This document shows positions 7,200 to 15,519 of a stretch of 64,000 nt of DNA, in pieces. Below the pieces are notes generated by a model. That model saw only the letters and a program-made list of their open reading frames with translations, did not search any database and was not told where the DNA came from. The translations under genes and the position numbers were made by a program. The DNA lies in the NCBI RefSeq assembly GCF_019969725.1, contig NZ_JAHXYW010000013.1, positions 1 through 64,000 of the forward strand. Direction: 5' to 3'. Origin of the DNA: Neobacillus bataviensis (GTDB lineage Bacteria > Bacillota > Bacilli > Bacillales_B > DSM-18226). Position 1 is the stretch's first letter. Every line of letters begins with the position of its first letter.

Positions 7200-8171
7200 T
7201 TAATGGGGCTTCCATAAGATACCATTAAAATCATAATTGTAATGTATTTCGACATTCGATCCTTTTAGGACCTCCTTATTTGGATCAGGGGACTGTCTGA
7301 TGACGATATCTTTTTTTACATTTGCATTGGCTCTCACGAGGTCGTTCTTCGGATTTAGTCCCATAGACAGTAGCAAATCACGGGCTTGGCGCCCTTGCAT
7401 TCCAACAAGGTTAGGTACCCTTACTTTTTCCACCTGCACGGGCGGGTTAACTCTTTTCTGCGGTTGAAATCGACCGCGGAGGAAAAGATCTATTGCTCTA
7501 CGATTAAGCCGAGCCCCTTTCAAGGAGTCGTCAACATCAAAACTATTCTGAAAGACTACTATGAATTTCCTCTGTTTCTGTTCTACGATTGCTCCTTCGG
7601 AAGCAACCCATTCCCTGTCTTCAATGGTTCAAACCCAATTTTCGAGTGTGTTACTGAGTAATTTCTTGGAGGGAGACGTCGGCGAGTATAATCCAAAAAA
7701 GACATGTATTCTCCGACAGCTGCAGTGGTAAAGAGCCAAGTTAACATTTCATTTGAGCTGCTAGAATCCACTAACGTCTGCTGGAATAGGTGCGCGTAAA
7801 GATTGGCCATATCATAACATGTGGATGCCTGGGCTACTTCACAATCATTCTCACTATGTATACGGACCGGTGGCAAGGAACCGGTAAAGGTTCCTCCAAC
7901 CCAGATTCCGGTCTTCCCCTTCCTCAAAGACAGCGTATAAAACTCCCACCTTAAGACTTGCTGTAAAGAAGCTTTTGCCGAAATCTTTTCCTGCATGCTT
8001 GAATTCCATATGTTGGGTCTCGTTGATTGCTACGAACGAGATTGCTGTTCGAAAGGGTTTAAGGCTTTTAAACTCTTCGAGCGCTTGCTCAACAGCTTTA
8101 TCCAGACACGACTGCAAAAACGGATCATCACCAAGTAGTGTCGGATAAGGGGATGGAAATTGATTTGTCAT
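7200..8171 (-). pseudogene. frameshifted PASTA-domain protein gene
   Basis: Three minus-strand frames join into one protein of about 320 residues. Frame A starts MTNQFPSPYPTLLGDDP at 8171 with no recognised family. It continues after a shift near 7915 (around GGGGAAGACC) into frame B (WVGGTFTGSLPPVRIHS), and after a second shift near 7615 into frame C, where RKFIVVFQNSFDVDD leads to a PASTA domain (VPNLVGMQGRQARDLLLSMG). Frame C is open well upstream of its apparent start, so the shifts lie inside an originally continuous gene. PASTA domains bind peptidoglycan fragments or beta-lactams in kinases and PBPs, but no such catalytic domain is visible. Sequencing error at both sites is the alternative. 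Confidence 0.7.
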
Positions 8172-8381
8172 TTTTTTTGCAATCGGGCAAAAAAACTGCT
8201 TATACCTTTTTTAAAATTGGAGGTTGGGAACTTGATGATTCATTGAATTAAATACCCAAACACTTTCAATCATTTCGACCATATAATTGACAAACCTGAA
8301 TGCGGATTTGTAATCCAACCAGCTACGCTTTAATACATAGAACCGGAAACCTTTGCTATGCAAGTAAGACAGTCACCCATT
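8172..8381. other. gene-free interval upstream of the LGFP genes
   Basis: No coding frame or known RNA was seen. The minus strand carries the start region of the decayed PASTA gene, and the right end leads into the 8382 inverted repeat. Confidence 0.4.
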
Positions 8382-8424
8382 TATATACGGACAACCACCC
8401 ATAAAGTATATATCCGTATATAAT
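8382..8424. promoter_or_regulatory. inverted repeat over a TATAAT box
   Basis: TATATACGGA (8382-8391) and TCCGTATATA (8413-8422) are perfect 10-bp inverted copies. The right arm overlaps TATAAT at 8419-8424. The same CCGTATA...ATATC string recurs upstream of the second LGFP gene (9891-9902). It is a probable regulator site for both genes, inferred from position. Confidence 0.5.
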
Positions 8425-8463
8425 ATCGGAAAAGTTTAAGATTTGATTAAGGAGTGACAGTCT

Positions 8464-9759
8464 TTGTATTATCATCCATCTTTAACTGTAAGTCCATTAC
8501 CATTCTACAATCTCAATTCTTATACAGAAACTATGTCTTTAAAAAATCCATATTTCTATCCTAATTCATCCCTTTTCCCTCGTTCATTTGATAATTTGTG
8601 GCAAGGTTATAACAATAGGTTCAGCGGAGGAGTTTCCGAATCACCCATCTACTGGACACCGCAAACGACTGCTTACTGGGCATATGGAGGAATACCGACA
8701 AAATGGACACCATTAGGAGGGCAAGCAAACCAGCTTGGTTATCTTAGTGTTCCCCAACAGTATCACCGAATTCATTTACCGGGTCATTTAAATTTACCGG
8801 GTCATTTTCATGAACAAACTGAACTACGATTAGCAAAAAATACGATTCAAAAAAAATGGGAGTCGTTACGTGGTGCACCAGGAAAACAACTCTCTTCTTT
8901 TACTGGTGTTGGTGTTGCTGGATCTGATGTAGAAAAGGTAAGTGGTGGTTACCGTATCCGTTATGATAATGGTGCCATTTATACAAAAAATCCGGGCGGA
9001 CCGGCGTATTGGGTTCGTGGTTTTATCGGTCAGAAGTATGATGCACTAGGGGGGGCCGGGAGCTGGCTCGGATTTCCTACTTCGGATGAAATACCATTAG
9101 AATACGAGGGAAGTGTAAGCACATTTGAGAAAGGGGAAATATATTGGTGGCCTGGTACGGACCCAATTGATATAAAGGAAGTCTCATTAACATATAGTGG
9201 TATTCACTGCTTTGGGACTACCTCTGGGCCTGGATCTGATGAGATTTATGCTATTATCAGTGCAATTGCACCTGGTTCAGAGCCGGCAACAGCAATGACT
9301 AGACTTTACAAAGATGTTGACAAAGGTGAAAGTATTCCAGATAATATTGAACTTTATCGAGGAAAACCGTATGGCTTAACCTTAAATTTTGTCTTATTTG
9401 AACGAGATCAAGGGGATCCAAATGTGTATAAAGCAACTGTCGAAAAATCTGTTAAAGCTGCGGCCGGAGCCATTACAGCAGGGGTAGGTGCGATAGCCAG
9501 CCCAGCTGCAGCAGCTGCTGTTGGACCTATTTTGGTATCGCTCATACCAACAGTATCAAAAGAAATAAACAATTTACTAGGCACGGCGGATGACTTTCTA
9601 GGAGAGTTTACTGTTACTCTTTCAATGAAGGACATGGTCCAACTTTCCGTTCGTCCAGACGAATTGATCCATAATCAAATTCGCAAGAAGTTAGAAACGC
9701 ATTTACTAACGGGTGATGGTGGTTCGTACAAAGGATATTTTAATTTAGTTCGTGCTTAA
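8464..9759 (+). CDS. LGFP-repeat protein
   Basis: This 431-residue protein starts at TTG with AAGGAG eight bases upstream. Residues from about 55 to 230 carry LGFP-type repeats: a G-x-K-x-x-x-L-G-G pattern, then W-LGFPTSDE, then a F-KGEIYWWPG strand. These repeats are known from cell-wall and cell-surface proteins, mostly of Actinobacteria. The C-terminal 200 residues are a separate unknown domain with a small-residue-rich segment (AAAGAITAGVGAIASPAAAA) that may be membrane-active or an amphipathic helix. There is no classical signal peptide, although the first 45 residues are rich in Tyr, Pro and Phe. It pairs with the gene at 10000. Function unknown; a spore or wall surface role is only a suggestion. 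Confidence 0.75.
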   Translation: MYYHPSLTVSPLPFYNLNSYTETMSLKNPYFYPNSSLFPRSFDNLWQGYNNRFSGGVSESPIYWTPQTTAYWAYGGIPTKWTPLGGQANQLGYLSVPQQYHRIHLPGHLNLPGHFHEQTELRLAKNTIQKKWESLRGAPGKQLSSFTGVGVAGSDVEKVSGGYRIRYDNGAIYTKNPGGPAYWVRGFIGQKYDALGGAGSWLGFPTSDEIPLEYEGSVSTFEKGEIYWWPGTDPIDIKEVSLTYSGIHCFGTTSGPGSDEIYAIISAIAPGSEPATAMTRLYKDVDKGESIPDNIELYRGKPYGLTLNFVLFERDQGDPNVYKATVEKSVKAAAGAITAGVGAIASPAAAAAVGPILVSLIPTVSKEINNLLGTADDFLGEFTVTLSMKDMVQLSVRPDELIHNQIRKKLETHLLTGDGGSYKGYFNLVRA

Positions 9760-9861
9760 TATGAACAAAAATATAAAGTCTTTTAAATTAAGGACACATA
9801 TATATGATGCATAATTGAGACAGAACCGTTTTTGGGATTTTCAAATAAAAAGGAGATCAAC

Positions 9862-9909
9862 TTGGACAATTTACTTAAAAAAGTTGACTCCCGTATAATA
9901 TCTGAGTAA
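9862..9909 (+). CDS. possible 15-residue leader peptide
   Basis: TTG follows AAAAGGAG at normal spacing and reads LDNLLKKVDSRIISE before TAA. It lies directly over the CCGTATAATATC motif upstream of the second LGFP gene. It could be a leader peptide, a gene remnant or chance. No family is recognised. Confidence 0.2.
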   Translation: MDNLLKKVDSRIISE

Positions 9910-9999
9910 TAGAATTTGGGTAAAAATGTATATTCATTCGATTTAAAATGGCGTTAGATGGTATCTTTCAATCAATTTTATAAAAGGAGACAACAGCCA

Positions 10000-10926
10000 A
10001 TGTTTAGAAGTTATTACCCTTTTGTTAATGATATGTCGAGAGGACCAACATATCCTTTCATACCGTCATATCCTTTGATACAGTTATACCCTATCCAAAT
10101 GACAGCAGATCTATATAGGGTTTCACCAATAGATAAAAAGTATGCTGAACTTGATTCGAAAGGGTTAGGGCAACCTATTGGACCTGAAGAACCAGGACCA
10201 TATCCAAACGGAAAATTTCGCAGATATCAGCATGGGATTATTACATGGTCACAAGAGACTGGGGCTCATAGGATTTTGGGTCGTATAGCAAAAAAGTGGC
10301 AGGAAATGAAAGGAAGTCCTGGTTATGCACTTTCTGATCAGGGATTCACTGCTTTAGGTCAGCAAGCTGAATTTCAATACGGTAATATTTATTCTTCTGA
10401 TCTTACCGGCACTGCTAATGAAGTTCATGGGCTTATTCTTGAGAGATATAAACAGTTAGGAGGAACCAAAGGGGTATTAGGTTTACCTATTTCAGATGAA
10501 ACTAAAACAGCAGATGGTAAAGGCAGGTTTAATAATTTTGTTTTTGGGAAAATTTTATGGTCGCAAGAAACTGGAGCATGGGAATTGCGAGGGCCAATTT
10601 GGACAAAATATTCACAATTAGGAGAAGAAAAAAGCATTCTTAGATACCCAGTTTCAGGAGATATTGCAACCCCGGATGGAAAAGGTAGTTATCAACAGTT
10701 CCAATATGGTTATATTTATTACAAAACTCTAGCTCTTAGTGCTTTTGAGGTACATGGTTTAATCCTTAAAGAATATTTAAAACTAGGTGCTACAACTAGT
10801 AAACTTGGATTCCCTGTTTCAGATGAAAAAGATTTGCCCGGAGTCGCAGGAGGTAAAATCAGTAATTTTGAAAATGGGGACATCATATATGATCCAGTAA
10901 AAGGGGTTTCGGTATATTACCGCTAG
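10000..10926 (+). CDS. LGFP-repeat protein
   Basis: This 308-residue protein is made almost entirely of LGFP-type repeats, about five units of some 52 residues (conserved marks: KWQEMKGSPGYALSDQG, QLGGTKGVLGLPISDE, KLGATTSKLGFPVSDEK). Each unit ends with a FQYGNIY/FENGDIIY strand. The ATG at 10000 is preferred to 9958 because AAAAGGAGACAACAGCCA lies directly upstream. No signal peptide, LPXTG motif or lipobox is present, so export is uncertain. It resembles the repeat part of the gene at 8464 but lacks its extra C-terminal domain. Proposed role: sugar- or wall-binding scaffold, by family analogy only. Confidence 0.75.
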   Translation: MFRSYYPFVNDMSRGPTYPFIPSYPLIQLYPIQMTADLYRVSPIDKKYAELDSKGLGQPIGPEEPGPYPNGKFRRYQHGIITWSQETGAHRILGRIAKKWQEMKGSPGYALSDQGFTALGQQAEFQYGNIYSSDLTGTANEVHGLILERYKQLGGTKGVLGLPISDETKTADGKGRFNNFVFGKILWSQETGAWELRGPIWTKYSQLGEEKSILRYPVSGDIATPDGKGSYQQFQYGYIYYKTLALSAFEVHGLILKEYLKLGATTSKLGFPVSDEKDLPGVAGGKISNFENGDIIYDPVKGVSVYYR

Positions 10927-11163
10927 CCTGGTATAAGTCCTGCAGAATTTATTGAATATTGATAAATTAATGTTTTCTATGTTTCATTAACCGGCATTAG
11001 TTTGTTGGCAAGAGTAAGAGTGTTTTCCCCGACTTAACAAACAGTTATGGTATTCCGACATCTCCCATTCCTTATTGTATATTAGGCTGTAACACTTTAT
11101 TTAACTCCTCTAATAGATAAAGAATGGATAATGATTGTTAAAAATCGGAGGTGCAATAACAAA

Positions 11164-11650
11164 ATGTCAGGTGTTCATCATAGATGGAGAAGATTTCGTA
11201 AATGTTTTGGATTGTATTATGACGAGTTTGCATTCAAGGGCTTATGTCTAGCAGGCGGGGGCCATATTGCTGCCTCACTACCTAGTTATGGTGAAGCTTC
11301 ATATAACTACTATCTAACTTATGATTTTCCCGAACAGCAGTATGCCCCAAAGAAATTGGAAGTCTTGTTGCAAGTGTTTGGGTTTATTTTATGACGGCTT
11401 TGCACATAAGGGAATGTGCCCTGCAGGCGGGGGCCACGACGGTTCCTATATCATTTAACTATAATCTTTCGTATGATTCATTTCAGTATTTAGGGTTGCG
11501 TAATTGGAGGGCTTGTCGTAAATGATTGGGATTGTTTTTTAACGGCTTTTACAACTATGAGAAAGGGATTTGCCCTGCAGGAGGGGAACACGACGATACT
11601 GAATCATTCAACTATATCATTCCATATGAAGTATGTATATTCCACCACGT
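11164..11650 (+). pseudogene. decayed Trp/Cys/Gly repeat protein
   Basis: Three tandem copies of one motif appear in successive frames. Unit 1 has FRKCFGLYYDEFAFKG and LCLAGGGH. Unit 2, after a shift near 11360, has WKSCCKCLGLFYDGFAHKGM and CPAGGGHDG. Unit 3, after a shift near 11445, has WRACRK-stop-LGLFFNGF and CPAGGEHD. Each ends in a (S)FNYNLSYD-like strand. The intact motif is W-x-x-C-x-K-C-x-GL-x-Y-x-GF, then KG-x-CPAGGGHD, known from bacterial tandem-repeat surface proteins. Two frameshifts and one TGA stop disable it. The start ATG at 11164 follows GGAGGTGCAATAACAAA. It sits beside the LGFP genes, which often share proteins with such repeats. Confidence 0.65.
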
Positions 11651-12436
11651 TGATTTTCCTCAATTTATCCCCTTCTCCTTTTCTTTATATGTTGTACCAA
11701 CAGCAAAGTCCCTCGGCAGTGGAGAAAATTTTCATGCGGAAGGAGAAAAGACTACCGCGTATGTACGGAATTCCGATACATGACGAGGCGGCACAAACAC
11801 CAGGTTTAATGGGACCTCATATCAAGGGTCAATTTGAAGTGCCACAGACGATAATTCTTGTCACTCCAAACAGTACTTCAAAGAATCCATTACTGGCAGC
11901 TGAAATTTTGAATAATGGAACAGGAATCGCTCAAACGAAAGGAATACGGGCAATGCCGATTATGCCGAGATGTTTAAACAGTTGACGGGCAGCCTATTGA
12001 TGTTGAGATGCTTTGTTACTTTAAAGGGTAAGAAAATACTAAAAGAAAACGAAAGAGACAACTATTTTTGGGGTATTATATGCGCTGCTGCTGCAAGATT
12101 AGGAAATAGTAGCAGTCGGGGAGATAATTCCCATGTACAATGTATGACAGAAACTAAATCGTAGAACAATTATTGTTGTTTGTACTCTGGTTCTTCAGAT
12201 TGAATTTCCGGAAGACGAGGGGCTGTCAAGAACTTATTGTGTTTTTTGTGCTGCTTGTTGATAAAGCTGCTTTGCGTTTTGGTTGTCAGTTGCTAAAGTA
12301 AATGTTTCGAAGTTTGCTTTGACCACTCATTATTACTGAACAGTCCACAACAGTCATAGGCCTGGGACATTAGGCCTTCCCCCCATAAATATCTTTACAT
12401 ATGTTGAAAGTAATAAGCAAAAAGGAGGGATATGTT
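11651..12436. other. interval without a supported gene
   Basis: Short frames exist (for example one containing GPHIKGQFEVPQTIILV near 11810-11985) but none has a convincing start or family. This may be more decayed repeat-gene sequence. The right end leads into a small sporulation-type gene. Confidence 0.35.
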
Positions 12437-12538
12437 ATGTTCGGCTATAGTGGTGGCTTTTACTGGGGCAGTGCTTTCGTTTTAATCGTAGTATTGTTCA
12501 TCCTTTTAATTATTATAGGAGCTTCATTTGCTTATTAA
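12437..12538 (+). CDS. YjcZ/SscA-like sporulation mini-protein
   Basis: This 33-residue protein starts MFGYSGGFYWGSA and ends in a single hydrophobic helix (VLIVVLFILLIIIGASF). This is the pattern of the YjcZ family, small Bacillus spore-associated proteins: a glycine/aromatic head plus one membrane-like helix. AAAAGGAGGGATATGTT precedes the ATG. In Bacillus such genes are expressed in the mother cell during sporulation and help assemble the coat. It is a single-gene unit with a hairpin downstream (12584). Confidence 0.85.
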   Translation: MFGYSGGFYWGSAFVLIVVLFILLIIIGASFAY

Positions 12539-12583
12539 TTAGTAAAAATTCTAGGGGGAAAATCGTTATGCTTGAATTGTTGA

Positions 12584-12614
12584 GAAGCCCTTCTATTAAA
12601 ATGAAGGGCTTTAT
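12584..12614. terminator. shared convergent terminator
   Basis: AAGCCCTTC and GAAGGGCTT flank an AT-rich loop between the plus-strand mini-protein gene and the end of the minus-strand ligase pseudogene. The right arm overlaps the ligase stop codon. Confidence 0.6.
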
Positions 12615-13464
12615 GCATTGTTTGAAACGAATGATGGGAGCCGTAGAAGGCCACCCTTAGTTATATTTCTGTATTTTACATAACACGATATTTGTTCAAT
12701 AAAAACAAACTTATCATTCTCACCTTTTTTTGACATCTCATAAATTCTCTTTTTTTCTTGCTGTGGAACGCCAAGCTCCATAATCCCCGCATATCGACCG
12801 TCTTCGTAGGATAAAATCCAGCCAAATTCGTCTTTTCGATACCCGTTCACTATTACATTTGCATATTGGTAATAAGCCATGAGTATGACCGCTTCCCAAT
12901 TTCATAAGTGCTTTCCTTTTTCTTCAGAACAATTCCTTCAAGATTTTGTTCTTTGATGAGATTAAAAAGGGTAATACCGTTGCCGGCTATGCTCATTACT
13001 TTTGTTAAAAGGGGAGTATTAACTGGTATGATCGCATCAAGGATTTCTTTTCGCTTATATAAAGGAAGCTGGGTTACCTTCTCACCCTTATAATACAATA
13101 CGTCGAATGCCACGAAAGATACTGGATTCTGCTTTGTCAACAGTTTCACCTTTTCAGAATTGAACATCGAAAACCGACTCATGACCGCTTCAAAATCAGG
13201 TTTACCTGATGTATCTGTGATGACCATTTCCACGTCAAGAACAGTTCCTTTTGGAATATTTAAGTTTATTAGTTCAGGAAAACGGTTGGTAACATCAGTT
13301 TTATGGCGTGTATAAAGTTTTTTATCTTCTATATAGGAATAGATGAGCCGAAACCTATCCATTTTAGGTTCTGAAACATAATCGTCATCGTTGAACGGTT
13401 GATCCGTTTTATGGAGGAGCATTGGACTTATAAACATATTTTTCACCTCTATACTATAATACAA
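12611..13464 (-). pseudogene. frameshifted ATP-dependent DNA ligase
   Basis: Two minus-strand frames form one LigB/LigD-type ATP-dependent DNA ligase of about 280 residues. The first part (13464 down to 12853) holds the adenylation core: SEPKMDRFRLIYS with the catalytic lysine of motif I, then LDVEMV, FVAFDVLYYKG and LEGIVLKKK. The frame is lost near 12870, where SYSWL should continue into a YQYANVIVNGYRK-type segment; the remainder (FGWILSYEDGRY, IMELGV) is read in the next frame down to 12611, giving the OB-fold end. One indel explains it. Bacterial ATP ligases act in repair such as spore NHEJ; no ku gene is seen here. Sequencing error is possible. Confidence 0.75.
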
Positions 13465-13621
13465 TGGAATTAGATTACAGAAATTAGGAGGTTGTTGGAA
13501 TCACCTCCAATTCCCAAGAATATTACAACAGCAGCCGTAGAAAGTTCAAATTAAATTCATAATTGTTCCATCGCTATGTTTTTTAAAAGCCTCATAATAA
13601 AAGGGAAAAGGAGTGATACAA

Positions 13622-13924
13622 TTGAGTCGGCTTGTGTTAATGGAAGTGGCAATGAAAGAGGAATTACCTGAACTGTATGACATTTATTTTGGAGGTAAGG
13701 TGCTCCTACATTATGAAGAAGAAATTCCTTTTATTGTGGCTGGAACTACATCAAGAATGTGGCAAGAAGCCGCAATTGAGCTTTTAAGAGGATGTGAACA
13801 ATTTAAAGCTTATCATAAGCATCTTTTTGGAACTGAAGTAAAATCATTTGTTATGGATGATAAGCAGTTTAAGAAAGTGAAAAATTGGATGCATTACTTT
13901 CATCCGAATGGAATCTACCGATAA
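13622..13924 (+). CDS. hypothetical protein (100 aa)
   Basis: The TTG at 13622 is chosen because AAAAGGAG lies eight bases upstream. The product begins MSRLVLMEVAMKEELPELYD and has a mixed alpha/beta look with no signal peptide or membrane helix. Aromatic and basic residues cluster near the end (KNWMHYFHPNG). I do not recognise it. It stands alone between the ligase pseudogene and an integrase remnant. Confidence 0.6.
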   Translation: MSRLVLMEVAMKEELPELYDIYFGGKVLLHYEEEIPFIVAGTTSRMWQEAAIELLRGCEQFKAYHKHLFGTEVKSFVMDDKQFKKVKNWMHYFHPNGIYR

Positions 13925-13954
13925 AAAGTGATTAATTAAACAAAATGTACATAA

Positions 13955-14089
13955 TAAAGGGCAGTCATTTCGTCAACTGCGAGCATTTCCGAAAAGATTA
14001 AATGGCTACGTTGTGCAGGCAGGAATAACAAGAATTTGCATCCGCATTTATTCCGTCATACTGCAGCGCCGATTTTCCTGGAAGGTTAA
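13955..14089 (+). pseudogene. C-terminal fragment of a tyrosine recombinase
   Basis: The frame ending at TAA 14087-14089 reads LHPHLFRHTAAPIFLEG, the catalytic box II signature of phage-type integrases (H-x-x-R-H-T). The few upstream residues (ISEKIKWLRCAG) fit a recombinase helix. The remaining catalytic residues, including the final tyrosine, and the N-terminal domain are absent. This is the only integrase sequence found in the window. Confidence 0.65.
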
Positions 14090-14120
14090 GAAACCGCGCA
14101 AGATAAAGCGATAAACTATT

Positions 14121-14150
14121 ACGTCACCTTAACGGGTGGCGTTTTTATGT
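14121..14150 (+). terminator. hairpin terminator
   Basis: ACGTCACC and GGTGGCGT pair (one G-T) across TTAACG, followed by TTTTTATG. It follows the integrase fragment and was probably its terminator. Confidence 0.6.
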
Positions 14151-14350
14151 ACGAAAAAAGAAAAAGCGCCATAAGACGCTCTTGTAAATGCTTACTTTAA
14201 TCAAGGGATATTAATATATTATGAGGGTTGTCTTATAAAGACATGGACAAACAGGGAGCTTATATAAAAAAACCACCCTTGAATTAAAAGGATGGTTACA
14301 TATGGAGGATTCCTAATATTGTTTCTTATATGCCTTTATGTATACATATA

Positions 14351-14371
14351 GAACATAAGTTCGTATATAAT
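14351..14371 (+). promoter_or_regulatory. LexA (SOS) box and -10 of yolD
   Basis: GAACATAAGTTC (14351-14362) fits the Bacillus LexA half-sites GAAC-N4-GTTC. A perfect TATAAT follows at 14366-14371. The position directly upstream of -10 suits repression, so the yolD gene is probably DNA-damage inducible. Confidence 0.65.
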
Positions 14372-14392
14372 ATTAAGAAAGGAGGCGATTAT

Positions 14393-14731
14393 ATGGCGAT
14401 ACGTGATCGCGGTATGGTTAAATGGCAGGCAGCATTTCAATTGCCAGAATTATCGAAGACTCAGAAGGATTTTTGGCTTGATACTAAGCGGGAAAGGAAG
14501 CCAATCATTGACGAGCATGAAGCAGAAGAGTTCGACTTACGCATTATTTACGCAATGGAATATAACCATTCGATAAAGCTGATGATATGGGCCGATGGCT
14601 TTACGAAGAAAGTGACAGGGCGAATACACTTCGTTGATCCGGTAACGCATGAGCTGCGAATTGAAGTTAAAGACGGAGAGTTTGAGCGGGTGGCATTCGA
14701 TAGTGTAGTTGGAGTGAAGGTCGTTAATTAA
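14393..14731 (+). CDS. YolD-like family protein
   Basis: This 112-residue protein has the YolD signature MAIRDRGMVKWQAAFQLPE at its start, then an acidic/basic core and a small beta barrel-like end (IHFVDPVTHELRIEV). In Bacillus, YolD-type genes usually precede a UvrX/UmuC-like Y-family polymerase and are SOS-controlled. Here the LexA box is present but no polymerase gene follows. The ATG at 14393 has AAAGGAGGCGATTAT upstream; an ATG farther up at 14330 is less likely. It may act with a polymerase encoded elsewhere, or be a stranded remnant. The function in the family is not established. Confidence 0.8.
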   Translation: MAIRDRGMVKWQAAFQLPELSKTQKDFWLDTKRERKPIIDEHEAEEFDLRIIYAMEYNHSIKLMIWADGFTKKVTGRIHFVDPVTHELRIEVKDGEFERVAFDSVVGVKVVN

Positions 14732-15139
14732 TACCGACAAAAAAATATCCGGCTCAGTACCGGATACAATAAGGGGTTTGGTCTACTTCTTTAATTTACC
14801 CAATTCAGATGAACTAGGCATTAAGAAATCGTAAAGATTATGTCAAAATTGGATTTGAATGTATTGTTACGCGGTCGACAGAAATTTAATATGATTAGAA
14901 AAAAGGATTCGGTTGCCGGCTCCAATCACAGTATCGAACCGTTAGTGTTCCCAGCACTAGCGATTTTTTTGTTGGTCTTCTAATCAATATTAACGTTTTT
15001 TAGTATCATAGCTCACTGTGAAAAATTAATCCTGATTTTTTAGGGTCATACCGGTCATACCGCTTGTAACTTTGAAGGTAATACTCCAATAAAAAGACGA
15101 TTCACTTACTCTTAAGCCAGCTTTTGCGACAGCATTTCC
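14732..15139. other. gene-free interval between yolD and the XRE gene
   Basis: It holds a TATCCGG/CCGGATA stem (14746-14766), a terminator at 14941 and a direct repeat of GGTCATACC near 15050. No coding frame was seen. Confidence 0.4.
14941..14970 (+). terminator. terminator-like hairpin
   Basis: GTTAGTG and CACTAGC pair (one G-T) with a short loop, followed by a run of seven T. It lies 210 bp after yolD. Confidence 0.5.
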
Positions 15140-15177
15140 AAATTATACGTGTCCTGGATGGCAATACCGTATAATTT
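15140..15177. repeat. 10-bp inverted repeat at the end of the XRE gene
   Basis: AAATTATACG (15140-15149) and CGTATAATTT (15168-15177) are perfect inverted copies around 18 bp. The right arm overlaps the stop codon of the repressor gene. It may be a terminator on the minus strand or a recombination/binding site. Confidence 0.5.
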
Positions 15178-15376
15178 ATTCCTCTTTCCGTTCATACAGT
15201 TCATCGATTCCAACACTGAGCAAGTCCGCCAGTTCATACGCCTTATCGAACGGTATTAAGCTGCGCCCAGTTTCGTAATTACGTAACTGCTTATATGTAA
15301 TTCCTAATTTATCAGCGATAAAGGCTTTTTTATATCCACTCTCTTTTATCAGTTCCTCAATACGGCTCCGTAACAT
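15176..15376 (-). CDS. XRE-family repressor (Cro/CI type)
   Basis: This 66-residue single-domain helix-turn-helix protein contains KKAFIADKLGITYKQLRNYE and a downstream helix, the standard lambda-repressor-like fold. The inner ATG is preferred because AAGGTGATGCAC lies at the right distance. It is divergent from the RHH-like gene at 15520, and the shared gap has two perfect 13-bp direct repeats likely to be its operator. This layout is typical of phage and integrative-element control regions, suggesting that it regulates the rightward genes. Confidence 0.85.
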   Translation of the reverse strand: MLRSRIEELIKESGYKKAFIADKLGITYKQLRNYETGRSLIPFDKAYELADLLSVGIDELYERKEE

Positions 15377-15427
15377 GTGCATCACCTTATTTAATTATTC
15401 TATTTTTCCTGTTGGTTTCATATAGGA

Positions 15428-15463
15428 AATTTAAGTTCATGTTTTTGGTGAATTTAAGTTCAT
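15428..15463. promoter_or_regulatory. direct-repeat operator between divergent genes
   Basis: AATTTAAGTTCAT occurs twice (15428-15440 and 15451-15463), exactly 23 bp apart, about two helical turns. It lies in the gap between the XRE repressor and the rightward gene. Two-turn spacing fits a side-by-side repressor dimer. Confidence 0.6.
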
Positions 15464-15519
15464 ATTATAGAATTACCGCTCATACCATGTATTAATCAAT
15501 CAGAAGGGAGGATGTTAAC

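Noticed and set aside
8396..8410. Sigma-E/K-like -10 (CATAAAGTA) upstream of the first LGFP gene
   Set aside because: A single partial match without a supporting -35; too weak to list as a promoter.
11731..11985. Frame containing GPHIKGQFEVPQTIILV
   Set aside because: No good ribosome site, no family and no conserved start; possibly debris of the neighbouring pseudogene.
14900..14940. Possible tRNA T-arm (CGGTTCGATAC-like on the minus strand)
   Set aside because: No matching acceptor or anticodon arm could be built around it, so it is not supported as a tRNA.
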